A stretch of 64,000 nt of DNA, taken from assembly GCF_900109605.1 (NCBI RefSeq), contig NZ_FOAM01000004.1:186001-250000 (forward strand). The letters are read 5' to 3'. Both the position numbers and the translations under genes were made by a program. This document shows positions 1 through 9,757 of this stretch, piece after piece. Positions within the stretch are counted from its first letter, which is position 1; each line of letters begins with the position of its first letter. The notes below the pieces were generated by a model. It did no database searches, had not been told where the DNA came from, and saw nothing but the letters and a program-made list of their open reading frames with translations. Origin of the DNA: Xaviernesmea oryzae (GTDB lineage Bacteria > Pseudomonadota > Alphaproteobacteria > Rhizobiales > Rhizobiaceae).

Positions 1-116
1 AGGCCGAGAACATGATCCTGCAGGCACGGCTTGCCGCCGGATGGATTTCAGAGGAAGACCTTGCACGAGAGCAGGAAGAACTCCAAATAACGGAAGGCGA
101 CGAGGAAGAGGCCTGA
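1..116 (+). CDS. nusA: NusA C-terminal end (partial)
   Basis: This is the last 37 codons of an open frame that enters from the left edge and stops at TGA 114-116. The translated tail contains AENMILQARLAAGW followed by a short acidic tail ending DEEEA. This matches the C-terminal end of alphaproteobacterial NusA, the transcription elongation and antitermination factor that binds RNA polymerase and nascent RNA. The position directly before a YlxR-type gene and infB supports it, because nusA-ylxR-infB is a widely conserved order. Only the tail is visible, so no catalytic or RNA-binding domain can be checked here. Confidence 0.85.
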   Translation, partial: AENMILQARLAAGWISEEDLAREQEELQITEGDEEEA

Positions 117-147
117 GAGGCCGATCCCTCATCGGCTGGTTCCGCTG

Positions 148-882
148 ATGCCTGACCCCATCCTGCCTGAAGACGACGTGCCGGCCGCCGGCACGCCTCA
201 TGGCGCGGCGCTCCTCGATCCCGTCGATGCCGACTATCCGGTGGATGGCAAGACCGAGGGCAATGGACGGCTGTGTATCGTCACCCGCCAGAGCCTGCCG
301 GCTGACGATCTGATCCGCTTCGTTGCCGCCCCTGACGGCAGCGTGGTGCCGGATATAAAGCGCCGGCTTCCCGGGCGGGGCTGCTGGGTTACCGCACGCC
401 GCTCGATGATCGACCAGGCCGTCAAGCGCAAGCTGTTTGCCCGTGGTCTGAAGGCGCAGGTCAAGGCCGATGCCGATCTCGGCGAAACGGTCGACCGGCT
501 CTTGGCCGCAGACCTTGCCGGCATGATCAACCTGGCGCGCAAGGCCGGGCAATTCACCACCGGCGCATCCAAGGTGGAGCAGGCCGTGCGCGGACAAGCC
601 GCGCTTGCCGTGTTCCATGCCACCGACGCCGCAGCGGACGGCGTGCGAAAAATCAGCCAGGCCCGCAAGGCTATGAGCTTCGTCACCGACAATGGCAGCG
701 AGGTTCCTGCGTTCCGCTTCTTCACGGCGGAAGAAGGGGACACGTTGTTTGGAAGTAATTCTTTTATCCATGCCGCAGCGCTTGCGGGGCAGGCGGGTGA
801 GGGTGTAGTGAAGCGCGCAACAATGCTCGACATGTACCGGGACACTGTAGCGATGGGCACTTCTCGCCAATTGACACCATGA
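148..882 (+). CDS. ylxR: YlxR-family RNA-binding protein with C-terminal L7Ae-like domain
   Basis: The 244-aa protein has a YlxR/DUF448 domain at about residues 38-110 (RLCIVTRQ, then DLIRFV and the GRGCWVT motif typical of the family) and an L7Ae/L30e-like half at about 120-205 (MINLARKAGQFTTGASKVEQA). The two-domain form is common in alphaproteobacteria, and such proteins are thought to bind RNA in translation or ribosome biogenesis. It lies 31 nt after nusA and 98 nt before infB, so the three genes probably form one operon. The ATG at 148 has no strong Shine-Dalgarno sequence, and translation may depend on coupling with nusA. The first 35 residues are low-conservation, so a later start cannot be excluded. 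Confidence 0.88.
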   Translation: MPDPILPEDDVPAAGTPHGAALLDPVDADYPVDGKTEGNGRLCIVTRQSLPADDLIRFVAAPDGSVVPDIKRRLPGRGCWVTARRSMIDQAVKRKLFARGLKAQVKADADLGETVDRLLAADLAGMINLARKAGQFTTGASKVEQAVRGQAALAVFHATDAAADGVRKISQARKAMSFVTDNGSEVPAFRFFTAEEGDTLFGSNSFIHAAALAGQAGEGVVKRATMLDMYRDTVAMGTSRQLTP

Positions 883-980
883 TGCGCAAGGCCAGCACAC
901 GAACGCTTCGCGCACGCACGACGAAAATCGAAAAACGGGGTCAGGTCTAACCGGTCCGGCCCTGAGGGAAACGGAACGGA

Positions 981-3887
981 ATGACCGATAATAACGACGA
1001 CAAGACGCTCGGCAAGAAGACGCTGACGCTTCGCCCTTCGGGCGTGAGCCAGGGCACCGTGCGCCAGGATATGGGCCGCGGCCGCACCAAGGCCGTCGTG
1101 GTCGAAACACGTAAGCGCCGGCCTATGCGTCCGGAAGACGAGAAGCCGGTCACCCCGATCGCCTCGCCTCCCCGTCCGCAGGCGGAAGTTCGCCCTGCCG
1201 CACCGGCTCCGGCAGCGCCTGCCGCGGAAGCACCTGCGGTCAGCGCAGCGCCCGTTGCCAGTGCTGCACCGGCGCCCGCGCGCCCCGCACCGCCGAGCCA
1301 GCTGGCACAGCCGCAGCGCCCGCAGGGCCAGCCCCCTCGTCCGCAGGGACAGGGTGCACGCCCGCAAGGCCAGTCGGCGCGCCCGCAGGGCCAGGGCGGT
1401 CGTCCTCAGGGCCAAGGTGGCCGCGACTCCCGCTATGACTCACCGCGCCACGACTCGGGCCGCCCGGATCCGAACCGCCGCACCGGCGTCGTTCTGAACC
1501 AGCTTTCGCCCGACGAGATCGACGCTCGCCGCCGTGCTCTGGCCGAAGCCCAGGCACGCGACGCCGAGGATGCACGCCGCCGCGCCATCGATGAAGAGCG
1601 TCGCCGCGTGGAAGAGGCAGAGCGTCAGCAGCGCGAGGCCGAAGAGGCTGCCCGTCGTGCCGCAGAAGAAGCTGCCCGTGCGCCGGCAGAACGCGAAGCC
1701 GCGCGCCTGGCCGCAGAGGAAGCCGCCAAGGCTGAGGCTGCCGCCGCTGCGCAGGCTGCCGAAGCGGCAGCCCGTCCGGCCCAGCGCCGCACCGACGATC
1801 GGACCGCCCGCCCGCAGGCCGGACGCCCGGCAGCCGCCGCACCGGCTGCTGCACCTGCGGCAGCCCCGGCCGGCCTTCGTGGCCGCAAGGCGGATGAAGA
1901 CGAGGAAGGCAGCAAGCCCCGCGGTGGCGCGCCGATCCGCGGCAAGGTCACACGGCCCGAGCCGGCCAAGGTTCCCCCGCGGCCGAAGACCGAAGAGGAA
2001 CGCCGCAAGGGTAAGCTCACTCTGACGGCAGCTCTCAATGACGAAGGCGGCAAGAGCCGCTCGCTCGCCTCCATCCGCCGCCGGCAGGAGAAGTTCCGCC
2101 GCAGCCAGATGCAGGAAACGCGCGAGAAGGTGGCCCGCGAGGTCATTCTGCCGGAAACCATCACGATTCAGGAACTGTCGCAGCGCATGTCCGAACGCGC
2201 CGTCGACGTCATCAAGTACCTGATGAAGGAAGGCCAGATGATGAAGCCGGGCGACGTCATCGACGCCGATCTGGCCGAGCTGATCGCCACCGAATTCGGC
2301 CACACGGTCAAGCGCGTTTCGGAATCCGACGTCGAAGAAGGCATCTTCGACATGGCGGATTCCGGCGAGCAGCTGCCGCGTCCGCCGATCGTCACCATCA
2401 TGGGTCACGTCGACCACGGTAAGACGTCGCTGCTCGACGCCATTCGCCAGGCCAATGTGGTCGCCGGCGAAGCGGGCGGGATCACCCAGCATATCGGTGC
2501 CTATCAGGTGGAGCAAAACGGCCACAAGATCACCTTCATCGACACGCCCGGTCACGCCGCCTTCACCGCGATGCGTGCCCGTGGCGCGCAGGCAACCGAC
2601 ATCGCCGTTCTGGTGGTGGCCGCCGATGACAGCGTGATGCCGCAGACGATCGAGTCCATCAACCACGCCAAGGCAGCCGGCGTGCCGATCATCGTGGCGA
2701 TCAACAAGGTCGACAAGCCTGCCGCCGATCCGCAGCGGGTACGCAACCAGCTGCTGCAGCACGAAGTCTTCGTGGAAACCATGGGCGGCGAAGTGCTCGA
2801 CGTCGAGGTTTCGGCCAAGAACAAGACCAACCTGGACAAACTGCTCGAAGCCATTCTACTTCAGGCGGAAATTCTCGACTTGCGCGCCAATGCGGAGCGC
2901 ACGGCCGAGGGTGTGGTCATCGAAGCCCAGCTCGATCGGGGCCGCGGCGCGGTTGCCACCGTTCTCGTTCAGAAGGGCACGCTGAAGCCCGGCCAGATCA
3001 TCGTCGCCGGAGATCAGTGGGGCCGTGTTCGTGCGCTGGTCAACGACAAGGGCGACCACGTCAAGGAAGCCACGCCGTCCATGCCGGTCGAGGTTCTCGG
3101 CCTCTCCGGCACGCCGGCGGCAGGCGATCGCTTCGCCGTGGTGGAAAACGAGGCCCGCGCGCGCGAGATCTCCGAATACCGCCAGCGTTTGGCCCGCGAC
3201 AAGGCGGTTGCCCGCCAGTCGGGTTCGCGCGGCTCGCTCGAACAGATGATGAGCCAGCTTCAGACCTCTGGGCTGAAGGAGTTTCCGCTCCTCATCAAGG
3301 GCGACGTGCAGGGCTCGATCGAAGCTATTGCCGGCGCGCTGGAAAAGCTCGGCACCGACGAAGTGCGGGCAAGGATCGTCCATTCGGGCGCCGGCGCCAT
3401 CACCGAATCGGACATCTCGCTGGCCGAGGCGTCCAATGCCGCGATCATCGGCTTCAACGTCCGCGCCAACGCTCAGGCTCGCACGGCGGCCGAGCGTTCG
3501 GGCATCGAGATCCGCTACTACAACATCATCTACGATCTGGTGGATGACGTGAAGGCAGCGATGTCCGGCCTGCTCTCGCCCGAGCGGCGCGAAACCTTCC
3601 TCGGCAATGCCGAGATCCTGGAGGTGTTCAACATCACCAAGGTCGGCAAGGTCGCGGGTTGCCGCGTGGTCGAAGGCAAGGTCGAACGCGGCGCCGGCGT
3701 GCGTCTGCTGCGCGACAACGTCGTCATCCACGAAGGCAAGCTCAAGACGCTCAAGCGCTTCAAGGACGAAGTGGCGGAAGTGCCGATGGGCCAGGAATGC
3801 GGCATGGCCTTCGAAAACTACGAAGACATTCGTGCAGGCGATGTCATCGAATGCTTCCGCGTCGAGCACATCACCCGTACGCTGTAA
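981..3887 (+). CDS. infB: Translation initiation factor IF-2
   Basis: The 968-aa GTPase places initiator tRNA on the 30S subunit. The G domain is clear: G1 GHVDHGKT at 475-482, G3 DTPGHAAF and G4 NKVDKP, followed by the beta-barrel and the C-terminal fMet-tRNA-binding region ending in [12 protein letters not shown]. The first about 330 residues are low complexity: a run of RPQGQ repeats at about 111-152 and then an Ala/Glu/Arg-rich, probably coiled-coil stretch, followed by the IF2 N-terminal helical domain at about 390-450. The length fits rhizobial IF-2. An intrinsic terminator follows 29 nt after the stop. rbfA, which often follows infB, is not the next gene here. Confidence 0.98.
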   Translation: MTDNNDDKTLGKKTLTLRPSGVSQGTVRQDMGRGRTKAVVVETRKRRPMRPEDEKPVTPIASPPRPQAEVRPAAPAPAAPAAEAPAVSAAPVASAAPAPARPAPPSQLAQPQRPQGQPPRPQGQGARPQGQSARPQGQGGRPQGQGGRDSRYDSPRHDSGRPDPNRRTGVVLNQLSPDEIDARRRALAEAQARDAEDARRRAIDEERRRVEEAERQQREAEEAARRAAEEAARAPAEREAARLAAEEAAKAEAAAAAQAAEAAARPAQRRTDDRTARPQAGRPAAAAPAAAPAAAPAGLRGRKADEDEEGSKPRGGAPIRGKVTRPEPAKVPPRPKTEEERRKGKLTLTAALNDEGGKSRSLASIRRRQEKFRRSQMQETREKVAREVILPETITIQELSQRMSERAVDVIKYLMKEGQMMKPGDVIDADLAELIATEFGHTVKRVSESDVEEGIFDMADSGEQLPRPPIVTIMGHVDHGKTSLLDAIRQANVVAGEAGGITQHIGAYQVEQNGHKITFIDTPGHAAFTAMRARGAQATDIAVLVVAADDSVMPQTIESINHAKAAGVPIIVAINKVDKPAADPQRVRNQLLQHEVFVETMGGEVLDVEVSAKNKTNLDKLLEAILLQAEILDLRANAERTAEGVVIEAQLDRGRGAVATVLVQKGTLKPGQIIVAGDQWGRVRALVNDKGDHVKEATPSMPVEVLGLSGTPAAGDRFAVVENEARAREISEYRQRLARDKAVARQSGSRGSLEQMMSQLQTSGLKEFPLLIKGDVQGSIEAIAGALEKLGTDEVRARIVHSGAGAITESDISLAEASNAAIIGFNVRANAQARTAAERSGIEIRYYNIIYDLVDDVKAAMSGLLSPERRETFLGNAEILEVFNITKVGKVAGCRVVEGKVERGAGVRLLRDNVVIHEGKLKTLKRFKDEVAEVPMGQECGMAFENYEDIRAGDVIECFRVEHITRTL

Positions 3888-3916
3888 TCCCGGACACGGG
3901 TTCAGCCATGTTCAAG

Positions 3917-3953
3917 ACCCGCTCGGCGTCCTGCGCCGGGCGGGTTTTTCTTT
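3917..3953 (+). terminator. Intrinsic terminator of the nusA-ylxR-infB operon
   Basis: A 12-bp stem (3917-3928 with 3934-3945, one G-T wobble) closes a 5-nt loop and is followed by TTTTTCTTT. It lies 29 nt after the infB stop codon. Confidence 0.92.
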
Positions 3954-4019
3954 GCAGGCTTTTCCCACTCTGCAGGACACCTTTCTTTGCGCCCGCGCCG
4001 GCGCGTCTGCTAGGAGAGC

Positions 4020-4364
4020 ATGGACGAGAACGCCATCAGCGAGGTCATCATGAGCGAACCGACCACGAGCCCGGAACCGGCAAGCAAGCCGCGCCTCAGC
4101 ATTCTCTATTGCACCCAGTGCAACTGGCTGCTGCGGTCTGGCTGGATGGCGCAGGAGCTCTTGCAGACCTTTCCAGATAGCCTGGGCGAGGTCGCGCTCA
4201 TTCCCGGCACTGGTGGCGTCTTCGAGATCCGGCTAGACGGCGCGCTTCTCTGGGAGCGCAAGCGGGATGGCGGCTTTCCCGGTCCGAAGGAGCTGAAGCA
4301 GCGAGTGCGTGATGTCATCGATCCCGACCGCAGCCTCGGCCATACCGACCGGACCACGGCATGA
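4020..4364 (+). CDS. SelT/SelW/SelH (Rdx) family thioredoxin-like protein
   Basis: The 114-aa protein carries the family pattern of a beta strand followed by a redox motif (ILYCTQCNWLLRSGW), then GTGGVFEIRLDG and the LWERKRDGGFPGPKELKQRVRD ending. The redox site is CTQC, so this is a Cys/Cys form and no selenocysteine is involved. Family members are small redox proteins whose substrates are mostly unknown. The start is uncertain: ATG 4020 has AGGAGA only 2 nt upstream, while ATG 4050 has GAGG at a better 5-nt distance and gives a 104-aa protein. The 3' end overlaps the next gene by 4 nt (ATGA), which suggests translational coupling. Confidence 0.85.
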   Translation: MDENAISEVIMSEPTTSPEPASKPRLSILYCTQCNWLLRSGWMAQELLQTFPDSLGEVALIPGTGGVFEIRLDGALLWERKRDGGFPGPKELKQRVRDVIDPDRSLGHTDRTTA

Positions 4365-4786
4365 TCCTGGCGGTTCTGGGCGGCGTGTTCATCGCCGCCT
4401 TTCTGTCCGCCACATTGCTGCCCGGCGCCTCCGAGGCGGCATTTCTGGCGGCCGTCACCCAGAAAGCCGCACCGCCAGCCAGCCTGTTTATGGCTGCCAC
4501 CCTCGGCAATGTGCTCGGCAGCCTCGCCAATCTCGTTCTTGGGCGCTTCTTCCTGCGCTATGAAGACAGGCGCTGGTTTCCGGTCTCGCCGGCCGCCAGG
4601 GCGCGGGCCGAGCGCCTGTTTCACCGCTTCGGCCATCCGGTGCTCTTCTTCGCCTGGCTGCCAGTCGTTGGCGATCCCCTGACCTTGGTGGCAGGCCTGC
4701 TGCGCATGCCGCTCCTGCCTTTTCTGGTCTATGTCACGCTCGGCAAGGCGGCGCGCTATGGCGCGCTTCTCTGGCTCGCAAGCTGA
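4361..4786 (+). CDS. YqaA-type small membrane protein (DedA/VTT-like)
   Basis: The 141-aa hydrophobic protein has about four membrane segments and the short VTT/SNARE-associated pattern GNVLGSLANLVLGRFF, then FRFGHP/FFAWLPVVGDPLTLVAGLLRMP. This matches the YqaA branch of the DedA superfamily, membrane proteins linked in other bacteria to lipid transport and envelope homeostasis. The specific substrate is unknown. It overlaps the preceding Rdx-like gene by the four bases ATGA, so the two are most likely co-translated, and a membrane redox role for the pair is a possible inference. Confidence 0.8.
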   Translation: MILAVLGGVFIAAFLSATLLPGASEAAFLAAVTQKAAPPASLFMAATLGNVLGSLANLVLGRFFLRYEDRRWFPVSPAARARAERLFHRFGHPVLFFAWLPVVGDPLTLVAGLLRMPLLPFLVYVTLGKAARYGALLWLAS

Positions 4787-4987
4787 GACGTCTCGCACAG
4801 CGGTTGCGTCGGCCGCCATGTCATGCTTGAAAGGCGCCGTCCGCTGATCGGTCAGCCGTCTTGCCCGTCGGCGACTTGCGCCCGCAGATGCGCTGAGGCG
4901 GTCCCGTCAGGGCAGTTCTGGTCTACGGGCGGAGGGAGCGGCCTAGTGGCAGGGCTGCCCGGACCATTCATCCGAGGGAGACGTTTA

Positions 4988-6421
4988 GTGAGCCTGAAAT
5001 TCGGAACCAGCGGCCTTCGCGGCCTTGTCGAGGATCTCGAAGGCCAGCCGGCCGCACTTTACGCCACAGCTTTTGCCCGGATGCTTCTGGGCGCCGGCAA
5101 GATCAAGGCAGGCGACGCAATCCTCATTGGCCGGGACTTCCGCGATTCGAGCCCCAAGATCGCGGCGATCTGCGCTGGTGCTCTCAGCCGTGCCGGTCTG
5201 CGCGTGGTCGATTGCGGCACGATTCCGACACCAGCGCTCGCGCTTTACGGCTTGGAGTGCGGCTGTGCGGCACTGATGATCACAGGCTCGCATATTCCCG
5301 CCGACCGCAACGGCATCAAATTCTACCGCCCCGATGGCGAAATCGATAAGGCGGACGAACAGGCCATCCAGGCGCAGGCGGCCGCACTGCGCGAGGCCGG
5401 CGGGGTGGATGCCACGGCGGGAGATGCGGATGAGCAGGCCGAGGCCGAAGCCATCCGACTCTTCCTCGCCCGCAACAAGGCCTTGCTTCCAGCCGGGGCG
5501 CTGAAGGGTCTCAAAATCGGCGTCTATCAGCACAGCACGGTCGCGCGCGATCTGTTCGTCGATCTGCTCGACTATTATGGCGCACAGGTCTTGCCGCTTG
5601 GGCGGTCCGATGTCTTCATTCCTGTCGATACCGAGGCCGTCTCGCCCGGCACCGTCGCTCTCATGCGCGACTGGACGCGGGAATTCGAACTCCATGCGGT
5701 CGTTTCCGCCGATGGCGATGGCGACCGGCCGCTGGTCGCCGATGAAACAGGCGAGCCTATTCGCGGCGACCTTCTCGGCCTTGTCGCGGCTGAACATCTT
5801 GATGCGCAGGTCGCCGTGACGCCTGTGACCTCCAATTCCGGGCTGGAGGAGCAAGGCCTGCTGCGCATTCGCCGGACGGCTGTTGGATCGCCCTTCGTGA
5901 TCGCGGGCATGGCCCAGGCAGTGGCGGAGGGAATGGGCGGCGTCATCGGTTTCGAGGCCAATGGCGGCACGCTCACGGCAAGCGACTTCATCATCGACGG
6001 CACGCGCTTGAGGGCGCTTCCAACGCGCGACAGCATGCTTCCAGTGCTGGCGATCCTACAGCTGGCGGCAGAGCGGCGCATGCCGCTTTCGGCAGTGGTG
6101 CGTTCCTATGCGCTTCCAGTGGCGCTGAGCGACCGGCTGGAGAATTTTCCGCTGGAGACCAGCAGCGCTCTGATGGCGCATCTGCGTGGTGCGCAGGAGG
6201 GGCTGGCAAGCTTCCTCGCGCCCATCGGCGAGATCGGCCGCGTCAGCGATATCGATGGCTTGCGTGTTCGGCTGAAGGATGGGCGCATCATCCATTTTCG
6301 CCCCTCGGGCAATGCCCCGGAAATGCGCTGCTATGTCGAGGCGCGCACGGAGTCTCAAGCCGAAGCACTGCTTTCGGAAGGGCTGGGCCTGATCCGGGAT
6401 TTCGCAGCCAAGAGGAGCTAG
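4988..6421 (+). CDS. Phosphomannomutase / phosphoglucomutase family enzyme
   Basis: A 477-aa alpha-D-phosphohexomutase. The protein opens with FGTSGLRG. The phosphoserine loop reads TGSHIP with the catalytic Ser at 101 (most family members have TASHNP), the metal loop is DGDGDR, the sugar loop FEANGG, and the phosphate-binding loop RPSGNAPEMR near the C terminus. All four functional loops are present. The likely reaction is interconversion of mannose-6-P and mannose-1-P, or the glucose equivalents, for envelope polysaccharides. I chose GTG 4988 because GAGGGAG lies 7 nt upstream and the family fold begins exactly there; an in-frame ATG at 4823 would add 55 residues without family resemblance. 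Confidence 0.9.
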   Translation: MSLKFGTSGLRGLVEDLEGQPAALYATAFARMLLGAGKIKAGDAILIGRDFRDSSPKIAAICAGALSRAGLRVVDCGTIPTPALALYGLECGCAALMITGSHIPADRNGIKFYRPDGEIDKADEQAIQAQAAALREAGGVDATAGDADEQAEAEAIRLFLARNKALLPAGALKGLKIGVYQHSTVARDLFVDLLDYYGAQVLPLGRSDVFIPVDTEAVSPGTVALMRDWTREFELHAVVSADGDGDRPLVADETGEPIRGDLLGLVAAEHLDAQVAVTPVTSNSGLEEQGLLRIRRTAVGSPFVIAGMAQAVAEGMGGVIGFEANGGTLTASDFIIDGTRLRALPTRDSMLPVLAILQLAAERRMPLSAVVRSYALPVALSDRLENFPLETSSALMAHLRGAQEGLASFLAPIGEIGRVSDIDGLRVRLKDGRIIHFRPSGNAPEMRCYVEARTESQAEALLSEGLGLIRDFAAKRS

Positions 6422-6563
6422 GGTGACGTCGGACATGCTGTTCAGGCCAGCGTGAAGCGGGAGGTGCGGCGGCCCGGTGGTGGCAATGCCGCGTGTGTCC
6501 GCGCGTCCATGGCCGCTCGGCCCGCCTCTGTCTAAAAACTTTCATGAAGGCGCCATCTTGCTG

Positions 6564-6592
6564 TTGACAGGAAGGCGCCCGCCCCGTACATC
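6564..6592 (+). promoter_or_regulatory. Promoter of first tRNA-Leu(CAG)
   Basis: A perfect -35 TTGACA (6564-6569), a 17-nt spacer and TACATC (6587-6592) lie 10 nt before the mature tRNA. The same arrangement is found before the second copy. Confidence 0.7.
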
Positions 6593-6602
6593 CCCGCTCG
6601 TC

Positions 6603-6687
6603 GCCCAGATGGCGGAATTGGTAGACGCGCAGGTTTCAGGTACCTGTGCCGCGAGGCGTGGAGGTTCGAGTCCTCTTCTGGGCACCA
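6603..6687 (+). tRNA. tRNA-Leu (CAG), copy 1
   Basis: An 85-nt gene with encoded CCA. The acceptor stem is GCCCAGA/TCTGGGC, the D-arm reads GGCGGAATTGGTAGAC, and the anticodon stem CAGGT/ACCTG closes a 7-nt loop with anticodon CAG, which reads CUG codons. The T-arm contains GGTTCGAGTCC. The long variable arm is short for a class II tRNA but in the range seen for tRNA-Leu. The mature sequence is identical to the copy at 6925. Confidence 0.95.
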
Positions 6688-6886
6688 TTTCCCTTCGAGA
6701 TCTTATGATTTCGTTTTACTGCTCCCAGAGCGTATAAGCGCTGAGCGGTGGCTCTTCTCCTCAACCTTTTCGAGCCTACTGGCCAGCATTCTGCGGCTAG
6801 CAGTCGCTTTATCGGCTTGATCCCTCGTCCTTTTTTCATCCGTCCAAAGGACGTCCCAAAGCCGTAGAAAATCCCGCCTGCGGCAG

Positions 6887-6915
6887 TTGACAGAAGGCCC
6901 TGCGCCCCGTACACC
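6887..6915 (+). promoter_or_regulatory. Promoter of second tRNA-Leu(CAG)
   Basis: TTGACA (6887-6892), a 17-nt spacer and TACACC (6910-6915) lie 9 nt before the tRNA. The sequence is a slightly diverged copy of the promoter at 6564. Confidence 0.68.
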
Positions 6916-6924
6916 CCGCTCGTC

Positions 6925-7009
6925 GCCCAGATGGCGGAATTGGTAGACGCGCAGGTTTCAGGTACCTGTGCCGCGAGGCGTGGAGGTTCGAGTCCTCTTC
7001 TGGGCACCA
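6925..7009 (+). tRNA. tRNA-Leu (CAG), copy 2
   Basis: The 85-nt sequence, including CCA, is identical to the tRNA at 6603-6687. It has its own promoter, and the 14 nt directly before it also match copy 1. The 237 nt between the two genes are otherwise unrelated to coding sequence. Confidence 0.95.
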
Positions 7010-7198
7010 TTTCCTTTGCATGATCCGATCACCTTCGGCCTGACGCTGTTTATTCCGGGCCTCTCCCTCTTCCGTGATCCTGCCGTCCATTGATGGCCTC
7101 GTCGGCAACCTTCCGGTCTTTCCCTTGTTCGGCTTCCCGCCGGCGGCTTGCTGGGCCTTGCGCCCTGGCCGCCTTCCGCTGCGAAAGGAAGGAACGAC

Positions 7199-8920
7199 AT
7201 GGACGAGAAGACCCCGCGCGGCAATCCGCCCGACACCAATGGCGCAGAGCGCACCCTCACCAACCGCCAGGGCCACCCGATCAGCAACAACCAGTCGCAG
7301 AGAACGGTCGGCAGCCGTGGGCCGGCGACGCTGGAAAACTATCAATTCCTGGAAAAGATCACCCATTTCGACCGCGAGCGCACGCCAGAACGCGTTGTGC
7401 ATGCGCGCGGCTTCGTCTGTTACGGTGACTTCGAGGCGACCGGCAAGATCGGCAACGAGCCGGCCTCGACCTATACCCGTGCCAAGCTGTTCCAGACCGC
7501 CGGCAAGAAGACGCCGCTGGCCATTCGATTCTCCACCGTCATCGGTGGACGGGACTCCTCCGAGGTGGCGCGCGATCCGCGTGGCTTTGCGGTCAAATTT
7601 TATACCGAAGACGGCAATTGGGACTTGGTCGGCAACAATCTCGCCATCTTCTTCATCCGCGATGCAATCAAATTCCCCGATGTGATTCATGCGCTGAAGC
7701 CTGATCCGGTCACTTTCCGGCAGGAGCCGAACCGCATCTTCGACTTCATGAGCCAGACGCCCGAATCCATGCATATGCTGACGCATCTCTTCAGCCCGCG
7801 TGGCATCCCCGCGAGCTATCGGCACATGGAGGGTTTCGGCGTCAACACCTACAAGATGGTCAATGCGCAGGGCGACACCGTTCTGGTCAAATATCACTTC
7901 CACCCGCGCTGCGGCGTCGCCAGTCTCACCGGCAAGGAAGCGGAAGCGGTGCAGGGCAAGGATCTCGGCTCGGCCTCGAAGGATCTCTATGAGGCGATCG
8001 AAGCCGGGCATCACCCGCAATGGGACATGTTCGTGCAGATCATGGAGGATCATGATCATCCCGAACTCGACTGGGACCCGCTCGACGATACCAAGATCTG
8101 GCCGGAAAAGGATTTTCCGCTGCGCCATATCGGCGTGATGACGCTGAACCGCAATGTTCAGGATCACTTCAACGAGAACGAACAGATCGCCATGGGCACC
8201 GGCGTCTTGGTCGATGGTCTCGACTTTTCCGACGACAAGATGCTCGTCGGCCGCACGTTCTCCTATTCGGACACGCAGCGCCACCGCGTCGGCACCAATT
8301 ATCTGCAACTGCCTGTCAATCAGGCCAAGAACGCCAGAGTCGCGACCAATCTCAATGGCGGCCAGATGTCGTTCCAGCGCGATCTGGCACCGGGCCAGAA
8401 CCCGCATGTGAATTACGAGCCATCCATCCATCAGGGCCTCAAGGAAAGCGGCCGTGCGGAGCCGAACAATCCGCCGGAAATTCATGGCCGCCTGACCCGC
8501 AGCGTCCTCGAACGGCGCAACGACTATGTGCAGCCCCGGGCGCGCTATATGACGATGATGGACTGGGAGCGCGACGACCTCGTCCACACATTGGGAACGC
8601 TGCTTGGGGATTGCGAGCGCGATGTGCAGGAGCGGATGGTCTGGCACCTGCTTCTCGTGCACGATGATTACGGTCGGCGCGTGGGCGAGATGATCGGCCT
8701 GACCGCCGCCGATGTCGCCCATCTTGAGCCCCTGCCCGGCCAGGTTTTGACCGAGGACGACAAGCGCCGGCTTGCAAAGCTCGGCGACAATGGCGACGGC
8801 ATCGATCCGATGGTCTGGGGCCAGTGGACGAGTTCGGTTCATAACCATCAGGCCACGGCCGAAGAGGTTCTGACTGGCCGCCTGCCGAGCGAAGCAATGC
8901 CCGCCCAGGCAGCGCAGTAG
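7199..8920 (+). CDS. Monofunctional heme catalase
   Basis: The 573-aa protein breaks down hydrogen peroxide to water and oxygen in the cytoplasm. The distal heme His is in RVVHARG (H68), the distal Asn in WDLVGNN (146/147), and the proximal Tyr ligand is in [15 protein letters not shown] (Y356). RFSTV and the FFIRD motif are also intact, so it should be active. It is longer than small-subunit catalases of about 480-500 aa: an N-terminal extension of about 30 residues and a C-terminal tail of about 80 residues lack obvious extra domains. ATG 7199 has GGAAGG 6 nt upstream and is preferred to the in-frame ATG at 7148. No peroxide regulator gene lies next to it. Confidence 0.96.
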   Translation: MDEKTPRGNPPDTNGAERTLTNRQGHPISNNQSQRTVGSRGPATLENYQFLEKITHFDRERTPERVVHARGFVCYGDFEATGKIGNEPASTYTRAKLFQTAGKKTPLAIRFSTVIGGRDSSEVARDPRGFAVKFYTEDGNWDLVGNNLAIFFIRDAIKFPDVIHALKPDPVTFRQEPNRIFDFMSQTPESMHMLTHLFSPRGIPASYRHMEGFGVNTYKMVNAQGDTVLVKYHFHPRCGVASLTGKEAEAVQGKDLGSASKDLYEAIEAGHHPQWDMFVQIMEDHDHPELDWDPLDDTKIWPEKDFPLRHIGVMTLNRNVQDHFNENEQIAMGTGVLVDGLDFSDDKMLVGRTFSYSDTQRHRVGTNYLQLPVNQAKNARVATNLNGGQMSFQRDLAPGQNPHVNYEPSIHQGLKESGRAEPNNPPEIHGRLTRSVLERRNDYVQPRARYMTMMDWERDDLVHTLGTLLGDCERDVQERMVWHLLLVHDDYGRRVGEMIGLTAADVAHLEPLPGQVLTEDDKRRLAKLGDNGDGIDPMVWGQWTSSVHNHQATAEEVLTGRLPSEAMPAQAAQ

Positions 8921-9403
8921 TCAGGCAGCACAATGAAACTACGCCATGCTGAAGCGCGAGCACCGACCTTGAACCAGGGAAATCGCGCTTCAGCCCCGGA
9001 CAGGCGGATATTTAGAAAGCTTTCATACAAGAAATCACCGATAAGAACTGATGTTTTCCTACACGCCGAAATAGAACACAGTCTCCTGAAGACCTTGTGA
9101 TTCGAAACTGTTGCGAGGCGGTCTGCAATCGATCGAGACGGGACTGGCAGGGCTGAGAGATCGGCCGATCATCCGAATTGGCGATTGCACGAGACACTGT
9201 GGCGTGAAGCAGGCATGTGCTTTTCCGCAGGCATTTCTCGCGCCGGCTTGCGCCAGCACCGCCCCACGATGGATGCAGTGCAGGGTCCTTCGGCGCCCTC
9301 CGGCTTCGGCCATGGACATGATGTCTTGCGAGGGTTGAAAGCGGCATGAGGCGGCGGCGCATCGACCATGCGCCATAAGACGCCGTGGCAAGGGGGAAAA
9401 GCC
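8921..9403. other. Intergenic stretch, nothing recognised
   Basis: Between the catalase and a 62-aa gene there are 483 nt. Open frames on both strands here have no family resemblance, no good ribosome binding site and a composition unlike neighbouring genes. No repeat, tRNA or clear terminator was seen. Confidence 0.5.
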
Positions 9404-9592
9404 ATGGAATCTCAGGATTATGTGCGAGACTGGGCGCTCCAGCGCGCGCAGCAGATCGTTCTGCGCGAGGGAATGGACCTTGCGCTTTCGGCGCAGGATT
9501 TCGACACGCGCCGAGTGCGCCAGCGCGGCAAGTCGCTGGTCATGGCCATTGCAGAATCCTTGATCGAAGCTTCGGCAGCCCCGCGTCGCTGA
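9404..9592 (+). CDS. Small hypothetical protein, 62 aa
   Basis: The protein starts MESQDYVRDWALQRA and contains ARG/GLU-rich amphipathic helices (LREGMDLALSAQDF, then RGKSLVMAIAESLIEA). It has no signal peptide, membrane segment or cysteine. ATG 9404 is supported by AAGGGGG seven bases upstream; an in-frame ATG at 9368 lacks this. I do not recognise the family. It stands alone between the catalase and a gene on the other strand. Confidence 0.6.
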   Translation: MESQDYVRDWALQRAQQIVLREGMDLALSAQDFDTRRVRQRGKSLVMAIAESLIEASAAPRR

Positions 9593-9757
9593 CAGGATAC
9601 GGCCTCTCGCGATCGCGCTGACGGCGAAACCAGGCCGTGAAAATCGCTTTTTCTGATGGGTGATGCGGCCTGACATCTTCTCGTGATCGCGTAAGCCTTG
9701 GCATCTCAAGGCTTCGCGTGATCGGTGGTGGGGCGCTGTCACGCGCCTTTCGTCCGG

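Noticed and set aside
1240-1854. 204-codon minus-strand open frame over the infB N terminus
   Set aside because: It mirrors the Pro/Gln repeat and has no resemblance to any protein.
6836-8848. 670-codon minus-strand open frame
   Set aside because: It lies opposite the catalase and even crosses a tRNA gene.
9059-9742. 227-codon minus-strand open frame
   Set aside because: Composition is unlike neighbouring genes, no good ribosome binding site is present, and it overlaps the better-supported 62-aa gene on the plus strand.
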